Part shown: one piece after another, positions 25,952 to 33,908 of the stretch
How positions within the stretch are numbered: position 1 is the stretch's first letter
Layout of the letters: each line of letters starts with the position of its first letter
NCBI RefSeq assembly: GCF_010470675.1
Contig: NZ_VOIQ01000001.1
Location: 434,001-498,000 of the forward strand
DNA length: 64,000 nucleotides
Direction of reading: 5' to 3'
From: Desulfovibrio sp. JC010
GTDB taxonomy: Bacteria; Desulfobacterota; Desulfovibrionia; Desulfovibrionales; Desulfovibrionaceae
Notes under the pieces: generated by a model
What the model saw: only the letters and a program-made list of their open reading frames with translations
Told to the model about the DNA's origin: nothing
The model's database searches: none
Translations under genes and position numbers: made by a program

Positions 25952-26119
25952 GTGAGTTCCCACCTTCAAGAACTTGAATCCGGCATGACCATGCAAGCTG
26001 AAGTGCGCGCCGACCAGTTGGGCAACATCAATATCATCTGCCGGGTCCGCAAAGCTGAAATCATTGCCGAAGCCCCCACCCCGGAAGAGACCATCCTGCT
26101 GACCCTGCAAAAGAAGTAG
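25952..26119 (+). CDS. Small hypothetical protein, or 3' remnant of a gene, ahead of the TSUP transporter
   Basis: A 55-codon frame from GTG (or 44 codons from the ATG at 25985) ends 2 bases before the transporter ATG. A perfect anti-Shine-Dalgarno match, AAGGAGGTGA, overlaps the GTG itself, which is too close to serve it. The peptide from the ATG (beginning MTMQAEVRADQLG) is 31 bases downstream of that element, which is too far. The mismatch suggests either a decayed gene or a leader frame coupling translation to the transporter. The peptide looks soluble and protein-like but belongs to no family I recognise. Confidence 0.4.
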   Translation: MSSHLQELESGMTMQAEVRADQLGNINIICRVRKAEIIAEAPTPEETILLTLQKK

Positions 26120-26121
26120 CC

Positions 26122-26844
26122 ATGTCTCCTTTCCTGCTTGTACCGCTCATATTTCTAAGTGCCGGATTTATCCAAGGCTTAACCGGATTCGGTCAGGCAC
26201 TGCTGGCCATGCCGCTGCTGGCATTCATCATGGACATTAAGCTGGCTGTCCCGCTCTGTACCCTCTGTGGCATGATCGTTAACATCAACATGACCCACAG
26301 GCTGCGCAAAAATCTGGAACGCGCGAAAATCCTGCCGCTCATCATCGGTTCCATTCCCGGATCCATTTTTGGGACCATGATGCTCAAAGAAGTCAACGGG
26401 GATTATATACGGCTATTCCTCGGCATACTGATTACATCTTTTTCCGCCTATTCCCTGCTGGCAAAACCCATCAAGCTGAACCTGAGCAGCAAATGGGGTT
26501 ACTTCTCCGGGTTCCTGACCGGATCAATCGCCGCAGCCGTAAGCGCGGGCGGTCCTCCATCCATTATCTACGCCTCCATCCAAGGCTGGAGCAAGGACGC
26601 CATCAAGGCCACACTGGTCAGCTTCTTCCTCTTCTCAGGAACTCTGGCCGCTTGCGGCCACCTGCTCAGCGGCTTGACCACCTTCTATGTTTTCCAGCTG
26701 GCTCTGGCCTCAATTTTACCCATTTATGCAGGAACTTATCTCGGCAGCAAGCTTTCCAGCCGCATTTCAGACGAATTTTACCGCAGAATCGTCATGACCC
26801 TTCTTGTCTTCATGGGATTGATGCTTGTTTTTCAGAACGTATAA
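26122..26844 (+). CDS. TSUP/TauE-SafE family membrane transporter
   Basis: A 240-residue protein with about seven or eight membrane helices and the N-terminal family signature GFIQGLTGFGQALLAMPLL, plus a second related half beginning near GYFSGFLTGSIAAAVSAGGP. TSUP proteins export or import small anions such as sulfite, sulfonates or other sulfur compounds, which fits a sulfate reducer, but the substrate is not readable from sequence. The ATG follows the small frame at 25952-26119 after two bases. The last 63 bases of the gene recur at 29154-29216, a remnant of a related copy. A strong bidirectional terminator follows. Confidence 0.92.
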   Translation: MSPFLLVPLIFLSAGFIQGLTGFGQALLAMPLLAFIMDIKLAVPLCTLCGMIVNINMTHRLRKNLERAKILPLIIGSIPGSIFGTMMLKEVNGDYIRLFLGILITSFSAYSLLAKPIKLNLSSKWGYFSGFLTGSIAAAVSAGGPPSIIYASIQGWSKDAIKATLVSFFLFSGTLAACGHLLSGLTTFYVFQLALASILPIYAGTYLGSKLSSRISDEFYRRIVMTLLVFMGLMLVFQNV

Positions 26845-26864
26845 AAAATAGAAGCATCAAGTAA

Positions 26865-26897
26865 AAAAGGACTCACGTTTTTAGCGTGAGTCCTTTT
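26865..26897. terminator. Bidirectional terminator between the convergent TSUP and MscS genes
   Basis: AAAAGGACTCACG pairs perfectly with CGTGAGTCCTTTT around a 7-base loop, with A and T runs on both sides, so it can act on both strands. Confidence 0.93.
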
Positions 26898-26921
26898 CTG
26901 TTCAAGCAGTATTTTGATTTA

Positions 26922-29051
26922 TTATTTTTCTTTGACCGGCCTTATGGAATTGGCATAGCTGCGCGCCTCGCTTATGGCATGGGCGTCTGACTGAAATTCA
27001 GGATAATTGTCAGGGTTATCCTGTCTAAAGTGGACGGTCGTTGTGGGGAAAGCAATATTGATTTTAAGCTCCTCGGCAAGCCGCAATGCATCCACGATGA
27101 ACTCATGCCTTACGAGAAGCTCTTTGGCCCAATCTTCAGTTTTAAAAAAGATGTAGACCATGATGTCAATGGACGAGGGACCGAAGTCATTGACCACAAT
27201 ATGAAAGTCCGTTTTTCTGGTGTTGGGATGATTCATAACCAGACGCTTCAATCCCTGCACATACCCGTTGAGATTCTCGGCAGGAGTGTCATAAGCAACA
27301 CCTATGGTGGTTTTATATCTGCGCCATTCTCTACGCCCCATATTATCAACTGGTGTAGTGATGAATTTTGCATTGGGTATTATCACTTCGGAATTGTAGA
27401 AAGTGCGGATAGAAGTTGATCTTACCCCGACCTTCTCCACCGTCCCGTCATGTCCGAGAAAAGTGATCCAATCACCCACAGCAAAGGGACGGGTGGTCAT
27501 AATTACCATGGTTCCGAAGATGTTCTCCAGCGTATCTTTACCGGCCAGTGCTATTGCCAGACCACCGATGCCCATTGCTGCAAAAATCCTTGTGGAGTCC
27601 TGACCGAACAGCTGGGCAATATGGGCAAGCCCCATAAGAATGACAGCCAGCTTGAAGATCTGGGCAATGATCAGCATCATTGTCGCCCTGATACTTGATC
27701 CCCCTTTTGCTGTGATCACATCGCAAAAAAGATTGGCCGTAATGGTGATGATCCAGACCATTGACAAAGTGCCGATGATTTTAACCCCGTACAGGGAAAA
27801 AACCATCAGGTCTTTGTATAAAATGAGCACTCCGATCATGGTGAGCCATAAATAGCCCATAACCATCATCTGAACCGGAAGGATAAATTTACGGCGGCCC
27901 GGCGGGATAATTCCTTCAGGAAGCTTTGTTTCAACTGAAGTAAGTATTTTGTTCAAAAGGAATGAAATTATTTTTAAGGCAAGCGGGGTTATCAGAAAGA
28001 GAGCAAACAGGGCTACCCATTTATAGATGTTTGTATTCAGGTAGCTCGCCATTAACTGCGGATAATTTCGCTGAACAAAGTCATCAATAATCATATGCAG
28101 CGGCAACTCATTGCCCACAAACGGATCTGTTCCTTCCCGCAAAAGATCCTGCATGATATCGTCATAACAGGTTTGGACTACCTGCAAACTATGCGGCGTG
28201 AACTTCCATGCCTTGCGCCCGTTTTCAAGAGTCACAACATGCATGGTGATGGACCCCATCTCCGGCACCACCATAAATACAGGTGCGTATTCACTGTCGG
28301 GAGAAGCAGAAAGCTCTTCAAGATGCAGCGGGGAGCAGCTGTTAATTATCCGGTAAAGCATAACAGCCAGAATAGGACCGTAAACAGGCTTTTCCAGTGC
28401 TGTGAACCTGCTCATGTCCAACGTGCTGATGGCTGCTTCCAGATTATCCTGATTCGTTCTGACAACTCCTGATTTCAAGGTAAAAAAAGTTCTGTACGGA
28501 GACATAAGGCTTTGCAGAAAGGTGTCTCCTTCCATTTTTTCAGAAGTGAACTTGGCATATTTATAGCGCAATTTTTTGACCAGTTCCATGAACGCAGGAT
28601 TTTTAAACAGGGTGCTGGAAAAATGCCATCCATCGATTCCTTTTTTCATCAGAACATCGAACTCTTGCCCTTCGTAGGAAAAATGCAGATCAGCTTTGTT
28701 CCCCTGAATATTGTCCGGGATATCTTCATCAATATCGTAATTCATGTTTTCAAGGACAAGGAAAATATCACGGGCTTTCTTGACTGCTTCAGACTTGTTG
28801 TCATCTGCCATGTCTTCCGGAGAAGAGACCACTTTGGTCAGACAGTCGAATCCGGTGTAATGATCACGGTTGTAACTGCGAACGCTATACAGAAAGGAAC
28901 GGACAGCTTTGCGGGGAGTTGATAAATCGCATGTATTTTCAGCAGTTAATAATTCCGTTTTATTATCGAGAACAGGGCTGTTGCCGGTGAAGAGGAACGT
29001 GCCGAGCAAAAGCCCTATCAGTAAAGCAATGGACCAATAAACTTTCATCAT
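26922..29051 (-). CDS. MscS family mechanosensitive channel with large N-terminal extension
   Basis: A 709-residue protein. It has an N-terminal hydrophobic signal or anchor, then a soluble region of about 320 residues predicted to lie in the periplasm, several membrane helices (about 345-520), and the MscS core. The core has the pore helix FAAMGIGGLAIALAGKDTLE, the beta domain FAVGDWITFLGHDGTVEKVG, and a C-terminal cytoplasmic vestibule. E. coli MscS has 286 residues, so this is a large-type channel. It should release solutes on osmotic downshock. A ribosome binding site CGGAG precedes two adjacent ATGs; either could start. It is flanked by the TSUP gene and the remnant of a TSUP paralogue. 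Confidence 0.93.
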   Translation of the reverse strand: MMKVYWSIALLIGLLLGTFLFTGNSPVLDNKTELLTAENTCDLSTPRKAVRSFLYSVRSYNRDHYTGFDCLTKVVSSPEDMADDNKSEAVKKARDIFLVLENMNYDIDEDIPDNIQGNKADLHFSYEGQEFDVLMKKGIDGWHFSSTLFKNPAFMELVKKLRYKYAKFTSEKMEGDTFLQSLMSPYRTFFTLKSGVVRTNQDNLEAAISTLDMSRFTALEKPVYGPILAVMLYRIINSCSPLHLEELSASPDSEYAPVFMVVPEMGSITMHVVTLENGRKAWKFTPHSLQVVQTCYDDIMQDLLREGTDPFVGNELPLHMIIDDFVQRNYPQLMASYLNTNIYKWVALFALFLITPLALKIISFLLNKILTSVETKLPEGIIPPGRRKFILPVQMMVMGYLWLTMIGVLILYKDLMVFSLYGVKIIGTLSMVWIITITANLFCDVITAKGGSSIRATMMLIIAQIFKLAVILMGLAHIAQLFGQDSTRIFAAMGIGGLAIALAGKDTLENIFGTMVIMTTRPFAVGDWITFLGHDGTVEKVGVRSTSIRTFYNSEVIIPNAKFITTPVDNMGRREWRRYKTTIGVAYDTPAENLNGYVQGLKRLVMNHPNTRKTDFHIVVNDFGPSSIDIMVYIFFKTEDWAKELLVRHEFIVDALRLAEELKINIAFPTTTVHFRQDNPDNYPEFQSDAHAISEARSYANSIRPVKEK

Positions 29052-29153
29052 GTGACTCCGTGACGGTGAATTTTAAAATTGAATTCTATAAGTTAATGAT
29101 GTGATGTCAATTAGGATTTATAAAATGGAAATTACCTTTAGCACAATTTTTAG

Positions 29154-29216
29154 CGCAGAATTGTCATAACCATCCTTGTCTTCATGGGATTGATGCTTAT
29201 ATTCCAGAACGTCTAA
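29154..29216 (+). pseudogene. 3' remnant of a second TSUP transporter gene
   Basis: These 63 bases match the last 63 bases of the transporter at 26782-26844 with 8 differences. In frame they read RRIVITILVFMGLMLIFQNV and then a stop. The differences are silent or conservative (Met, Leu and Val to Ile), so this end evolved as protein before the rest was lost. No upstream part of the gene remains between here and the MscS start. Confidence 0.85.
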
Positions 29217-29241
29217 CAAGAAATTAAGCACGGGAGACTAA

Positions 29242-29745
29242 ATGTTCGCTAAGATTTTTCTGGGTTTTGTCCTTATCCCCCTGATCGATCTCTACATTCT
29301 GGTACAGATCGGCTCTGAAATCGGGACCCTCAATGCCATTGCCCTCTGTCTGCTGACCGCCTTTGTGGGCGCGGCCCTCGCCAAATCCCAAGGCGTTGCC
29401 ACCATGCAGAAGGTGCAGGAAAACCTGAACAAAGGCATCATGCCCGCCGAGGACATCCTCGACGCGGTGCTGATCTTCCTCGCCGGACTGGTCCTTTTGA
29501 CCCCCGGATTCATGACCGATATTTTCGGCCTGCTCATCCTTTTCCCGGTCACCAGAGGGTACTTCAAACGCATGCTGCGCCACCAGTTTGAAAACATGAA
29601 GAACAATCCCAACATCCACGTGGTCCACCACAATTCAGAATTCACCGCCTGGACCAATCAGGACCAGCCCAAGCGGCGCATTGACGACCACGACGTTATT
29701 GATGTTGAGGTGGAAGAGAGGAAGGATGATAAGCCGCTGCAGTAA
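29242..29745 (+). CDS. fxsA: FxsA family membrane protein
   Basis: A 167-residue protein with the FxsA layout. Three or so hydrophobic segments in the first 110 residues include the conserved start KIFLGFVLIPLIDLYIL and the motif GFMTDIFGLLILFP. A hydrophilic, charged C-terminus follows. In E. coli FxsA overproduction relieves exclusion of phage T7 by the F plasmid; the normal function is unknown. GGGAG precedes the ATG. It stands just after the TSUP remnant and has its own terminator. Confidence 0.92.
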   Translation: MFAKIFLGFVLIPLIDLYILVQIGSEIGTLNAIALCLLTAFVGAALAKSQGVATMQKVQENLNKGIMPAEDILDAVLIFLAGLVLLTPGFMTDIFGLLILFPVTRGYFKRMLRHQFENMKNNPNIHVVHHNSEFTAWTNQDQPKRRIDDHDVIDVEVEERKDDKPLQ

Positions 29746-29773
29746 GCGCGGATTTAAATATTGTTTTGATGAG

Positions 29774-29811
29774 AAACGGCCCCTGCACTTTGGTGCGGGG
29801 GCCGTTTTGTT
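29774..29811 (+). terminator. Rho-independent terminator after fxsA
   Basis: AAACGGCCCCTGCAC pairs with GTGCGGGGGCCGTTT (one G-U pair) around a 4-base loop, followed by T residues. Confidence 0.93.
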
Positions 29812-29890
29812 TCTACGATCCGTAATCTTGGACAAGGTGACGGATAAGAATCAGCCCCCGGACCGGGCTCCGTGTTGTATGAGCAGATGA

Positions 29891-30397
29891 TTACTCTAAT
29901 TTAAATGAGTTGTTTATATCATCATATAATAGATGCGTCTTTTTCCATGAAATATAAAATATGGCGGTATGAAACAAAGGAAATAGCAACAAGAGAATCA
30001 AACCCGGAATTTGACCAAAAGCGAGGAGAAGGTATGGGTATGCAGCCAGTATGTAGATTATTAAAATTAAACCTATTGCGACATTGTCTTCGGATCCCAT
30101 TCCGTAAAGTAAACACGGCCAGAATGTAACAATTACCCACATAAATGTATAAAAAGGTAATTTTTTTGATTCCTGTTCTTTATATGGAAAAATTGTTTTT
30201 ACGGCATTTATAGTGGAAAAAAAATACAAAAAACACCACGAAAAAACATAAAGGAAGGCAGATGTATTGCTTGTAAATCCTCCAAAAAGCCAAGCTGTAA
30301 GAATAGCCAGCAGAGCAAAAATACCGCTGAGGCTGAAATATGAAAAATACGCAAATACAAATTTTCCAAATTTTGATAACTGTCTTTGATTGTTCAT
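29891..30397 (-). CDS. Small membrane protein, putative immunity protein of the Rhs toxin
   Basis: A 168-residue protein with four or five strongly hydrophobic segments and no recognised family. It is AT-rich compared with its surroundings, a common sign of recent transfer. It follows the Rhs-type toxin gene on the same strand after 44 bases, the usual place for the cognate immunity gene of a polymorphic toxin. A membrane immunity protein is more usual for membrane-acting toxins, so the pairing with the suggested soluble toxin domain is uncertain. TATAAT occurs just before the ATG but without a convincing -35 box. Confidence 0.55.
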   Translation of the reverse strand: MNNQRQLSKFGKFVFAYFSYFSLSGIFALLAILTAWLFGGFTSNTSAFLYVFSWCFLYFFSTINAVKTIFPYKEQESKKLPFYTFMWVIVTFWPCLLYGMGSEDNVAIGLILIIYILAAYPYLLLAFGQIPGLILLLLFPLFHTAIFYISWKKTHLLYDDINNSFKLE

Positions 30398-30407
30398 ATT
30401 ATACCGG

Positions 30408-30443
30408 ATACCCCCGAACCGGAATTCGGGGGTATTTGTTTTT
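30408..30443 (+). terminator. Terminator-like hairpin, oriented against the Rhs operon
   Basis: ATACCCCCGAA pairs with TTCGGGGGTAT and is followed by a long T-run only on the plus strand. No plus-strand gene precedes it. On the minus strand it lies between the toxin and putative immunity genes without a T-run. It may end an antisense transcript or merely separate the two genes. Confidence 0.55.
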
Positions 30444-32514
30444 ATTTTTTTCCGTGGCGATAACCATTTGCTATATTTTGCTGATCAACAGGATCATCAA
30501 AAAAATCACCCCACCAGCTAGCTTTTGCTGTTCCAGTAAATACCTGCACAGCCCCGGCACCAGCTTTCGCCTCTAACTCTGAAATACCCAAAGCCTTGGC
30601 AGCTGCTCCAAAGTTGTAGTTGCCGAAATGCTCATACTCTCGCCCTCTCGTTTTATAGTCCTGTTCCCTACCCGGGCCGAATTGATGGGCAAGATATCCA
30701 TATTTTGCTAACCTACTGTATACTGAAGGCAATAGGTCGGCTTTTTTACCAAAAGCTTTTGCTTTTGCCATGTTTTCATCGACGCTAACTCCTTTAGGAG
30801 CAGCAGGAACATTTCTGGCTACACTTTTTTTCGTAGCCAGCATCCCACTCTTCTTAGCTTGCTGTAATTCATCTTCAGCTTTTTTCAGCGGACTGGGCGT
30901 AGCCGCTGTTTTCCGGGCAGCGGCTTGCTGCTCTTTCTCAGCTTCCTCTTCAGCCTTTTTCGCTTCCTTTACCTCTTCGGCTTCCGCTTTTTCTTTTTGC
31001 GCCTTTGCCTCAGCAAGCTGTTCTTCCTGTGCTTGCTGGTCAGCTCTGGCTTTATCTTCTGCTTGTCTGGTCTGTTGCAGGTCCGATTTGACGGACTGAG
31101 TCTTGTTTCCGCCTCTCTTACTCCCGACTAATCCGGAAAGAACATCACCGCCTAAACCCAAAAGACCACTGATTGAACCTGTCGAATTACTGGAACCGGA
31201 GGGCCCATTGTTATTGGATTCGTTTCCCTCGCCGCCGAGTTTTCCGGAAAGAATTCCTTTGCCTTTCCCAAGAAGACCGTTGATTGCTCCGGTCGAATTG
31301 CCTGAACCGGATGTTTTGCCGCTATTGTTATTGGATTCGCCGCTCACGCTGTCGACTAATCCGGAAAGAGCACCTTTGCCTCGTCCGGTAAGACCGCCGA
31401 TTGCTCCTCCACCGGAATTATCGGAACTTGAGCCTCTCCTGCTGCCTGCCCCGCCGGTTCCTTCGCCGAAGTCGCCAAAGCTTCCGCGTGAAAACAACCC
31501 GACACGATCCACAAAATTAACCGGATCATCAGCACAGTAACCGTAAACATCCACGTCCCCGCCAGCCAGCCCCAGCGGATCAGGCTGGATGAACCTGCCG
31601 ATGGTGGGATCGTATTCACGGAATCCGAAATGGACCAGCCCGGTGTCCTTGTCGTATAGACCTCCGGCGAAACCCAGCGCGATTTCCATTTGCTTATTGG
31701 TATCGACAATTTTATTTCCAAACGAATCCCGGATAATCCGCTTTACCTCATTTCCGGCGTCATTAGCAACTATGCAAATAGTCCCCACCTGATCTGCGGC
31801 GAAGTAATACACATTTTCATTGAAACGCATGGCAATGGGATCGCCGTCTTCATCGTAGGCGAATTCACGGGTATTGCCGAAATGGTCCGCCACTGCGGCT
31901 AGGGTGGTGAAATCGTGCCAATGGTAGGTTTCCACTTTTTGGGTGTTGATGAATTTAGATATCCGTTTGCCTTCGTCATCAATTTCGTAGCTGATCCGTC
32001 TGCCATCCGGTAGTTTAACCTGCTGCAGCTGGCCGGATTCATGATAGCTGTAGCGGGTTACCTCCGGCCCGAACTGCTTTGCGGTCAAGCGGCCCTCGCT
32101 GTCATAGGAATATTTCACCTTCCCGGCTTTCTCCAGACGCAAACCCGGACCGTAACGAAAAGAACGGTTCGGAAGCCATGAAGTCACCCCGAAATATCGC
32201 TCCCCGGATTTTCCGTAGAGATATTCTTCGATCAGGCTTTCGCCGCTCCAAACCTTATGCAGCCTGCCGCCTGCATCGTATTCATAGCGAAAATGCTGGG
32301 TGAAATTCTCATATTCCAATGCCCGCTCGACAATGCGCCCGTTTTCATCACGCTTGGTTGCCAGCACGGAAAACGGCTCTGACACTCCCGGCACTGCGAA
32401 TGGGGTTACCCGGACGGCGTCTTCGGGGCTGTAGTCCACGTCATCGCGTTCAAATTCATCAAACAGGTTTGCGCCTGTTCCGGTGCTTGGTGTTCTGGGT
32501 TTAAACGATGTCAT
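30442..32514 (-). CDS. Short Rhs-repeat polymorphic toxin with variable C-terminal domain
   Basis: A 690-residue protein. Residues about 60-320 hold a few YD/Rhs repeats and end with the Rhs core signature GRFIQPDPLGLAGGDVDVYG. About 340-465 is a Gly/Ser/Asn-rich linker with three tandem units of roughly 33 residues sharing GLxGxGxGxLSG and ESNNN. About 468-560 is a highly charged Ala/Glu/Lys/Gln coiled coil resembling TolA. About 583-690 is the candidate toxin domain, containing GREYEHFGNYNFGAAAKALG; this resembles polymorphic toxin type 44, from memory and unverified. No signal peptide or PAAR domain is present, and the protein is far shorter than classic Rhs proteins of about 1400 residues. 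The export route is therefore unknown. Confidence 0.82.
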   Translation of the reverse strand: MTSFKPRTPSTGTGANLFDEFERDDVDYSPEDAVRVTPFAVPGVSEPFSVLATKRDENGRIVERALEYENFTQHFRYEYDAGGRLHKVWSGESLIEEYLYGKSGERYFGVTSWLPNRSFRYGPGLRLEKAGKVKYSYDSEGRLTAKQFGPEVTRYSYHESGQLQQVKLPDGRRISYEIDDEGKRISKFINTQKVETYHWHDFTTLAAVADHFGNTREFAYDEDGDPIAMRFNENVYYFAADQVGTICIVANDAGNEVKRIIRDSFGNKIVDTNKQMEIALGFAGGLYDKDTGLVHFGFREYDPTIGRFIQPDPLGLAGGDVDVYGYCADDPVNFVDRVGLFSRGSFGDFGEGTGGAGSRRGSSSDNSGGGAIGGLTGRGKGALSGLVDSVSGESNNNSGKTSGSGNSTGAINGLLGKGKGILSGKLGGEGNESNNNGPSGSSNSTGSISGLLGLGGDVLSGLVGSKRGGNKTQSVKSDLQQTRQAEDKARADQQAQEEQLAEAKAQKEKAEAEEVKEAKKAEEEAEKEQQAAARKTAATPSPLKKAEDELQQAKKSGMLATKKSVARNVPAAPKGVSVDENMAKAKAFGKKADLLPSVYSRLAKYGYLAHQFGPGREQDYKTRGREYEHFGNYNFGAAAKALGISELEAKAGAGAVQVFTGTAKASWWGDFFDDPVDQQNIANGYRHGKK

Positions 32515-32603
32515 TATTTACCTCTTCGATTAAAGTTACCGGGAAAACATCCTGAATCACTGCAATTCAAAACAATTATCCCTCTTCAATCCTCAGGGTA
32601 ACG

Positions 32604-32645
32604 GCAAAGGCGGACCTGAATTAGATTACTCAGGTCCGCCTTTGC
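32604..32645. repeat. 16-bp perfect hairpin in the divergent Rhs/transglutaminase gap
   Basis: GCAAAGGCGGACCTGA pairs perfectly with TCAGGTCCGCCTTTGC around a 10-base loop. It has the strength of a terminator, yet no gene on either strand ends here, since both neighbours start in this gap. It may be left over from genes displaced when the Rhs island arrived. Confidence 0.7.
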
Positions 32646-32732
32646 AAAAATCAACCGGATGAACACGCCTCCAGCGGTGTTGCGGGATTCCTTATTTTGA
32701 AATAATTTAATCAAAAAGCATTGTACAAAATT

Positions 32733-33893
32733 ATGACTAAACTCCTGAAAACAACAAGCTCACTTCTTATCTGCCTGCACCTGATCTTCACTGCGCAATG
32801 GGCCACAGCGCAGGAGAGCGGCTTCTATTCAGAAGAACTGATATCAACAGAGCAGAACTCATTTTATGATATCTACGACTTCATCCTTCCTGCGCTCATT
32901 TCAGCGGTAACCATCAAACCGACCGCCACCGACGCGCAAAAGATTGACCGTGTTGCAGACTACGTAAATTTTTACTCAACTCCGGGCTTTAATAAACGCA
33001 TGAGCGGCCTCGGTACTAACGACGGATGGCGGTTCGGAGCCGCAGTAATGCTCTACAGCGGCAATATTCTTTGCTCCGAGCAGTCGGCCCTTGCGGTAAC
33101 TATTCTGGATTATTACTTCCCGCTTATCAGATTCAGGAACGTAAAGAGCCATACCTACCATGAACTTTTTCATGGAGGCAGATGGCTTATTGTGGACCCG
33201 TACACAAATATGCATTTGCACGACAGCAAGGGCAGGATAGCATCCGAGAAAGACATTCAGGACTGGCTGGCAGGAGACAACAGCGCACTGGCTGCGTGGG
33301 ACAAAAACACCATCAAAACCTTAAAGTATCTGGATTTATTCAAAGCAGATTTCAGCGAGACTTTCGGTGAGACCTATAAAATGGACAATTACAGCTATGA
33401 TGATTTTGTCGGCATGAATCTGGATGAATTTCTCCGCAAGACTGAAGTAGATAAAGAATACCTGAAAACAAGAAGAAGCCTGCTCTACCTGCTGTACATA
33501 AGGAATAATTTCCACCAATACATCATCGCAAGCGACAGTCCGGCACAGGCCGCATACGATATTCAGGACTACCTTTTCTCCAAAATCAGAGAAGACCGCG
33601 CAAAGGGGATTACCCGGAAAGGCATAAATTACGACCAGCTTTTCGCCCGTGGCTACCAGCTTCTGGGGGACTATGATCGTGCCATAACGGAATACAAAAA
33701 ACTTGCCCCTTCAGCTGAGACAGCACTGTTTATGGCCCAGTGCTACTTCAAACAAAACCGCACGGAAAAATTCAACAGCCTGCGGAAAAAACTCAGGGAC
33801 AATATTTTCTATCGTCACATGTACCTGCAACTGAACCATAAGGAGTTGCTGGACGGCGATATAAAATTGTTCAGAAAAAAACTGTTTTTATAG
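32733..33893 (+). CDS. Secreted transglutaminase-like protein with C-terminal TPR-like repeat
   Basis: A 386-residue protein with a signal peptide (LLICLHLIFTAQWATAQ, cleavage near residue 25). A transglutaminase-like cysteine-protease fold is suggested by the triad order: Cys in ILCSEQSALAV (about residue 113), His in SHTYHELFHGGRW, and Asp in LIVDPYTN. The C-terminal 90 residues contain a helical YDRAITEYKKLAP repeat. The frame opens at a TTG (32721), but the ATG at 32733 gives a clean signal peptide. It probably acts on periplasmic peptides or proteins. No partner gene is adjacent: the Rhs gene diverges and rlpA converges. Confidence 0.75.
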   Translation: MTKLLKTTSSLLICLHLIFTAQWATAQESGFYSEELISTEQNSFYDIYDFILPALISAVTIKPTATDAQKIDRVADYVNFYSTPGFNKRMSGLGTNDGWRFGAAVMLYSGNILCSEQSALAVTILDYYFPLIRFRNVKSHTYHELFHGGRWLIVDPYTNMHLHDSKGRIASEKDIQDWLAGDNSALAAWDKNTIKTLKYLDLFKADFSETFGETYKMDNYSYDDFVGMNLDEFLRKTEVDKEYLKTRRSLLYLLYIRNNFHQYIIASDSPAQAAYDIQDYLFSKIREDRAKGITRKGINYDQLFARGYQLLGDYDRAITEYKKLAPSAETALFMAQCYFKQNRTEKFNSLRKKLRDNIFYRHMYLQLNHKELLDGDIKLFRKKLFL

Positions 33894-33908
33894 AGCTTCA
33901 GCCCGGAT

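Noticed and set aside
31120-31480. Tandem DNA repeats that might be a CRISPR array
   Set aside because: The units are about 100 bases, imperfect, and code in frame for the Gly-rich linker. There are no short identical repeats with unique spacers, and no cas genes in the window.
31103-31540. Plus-strand proline-rich frame of 145 codons within the Rhs gene
   Set aside because: It is the antisense reading of the Gly/Ser/Asn tandem linker of the Rhs protein; the repeats explain both composition and length.
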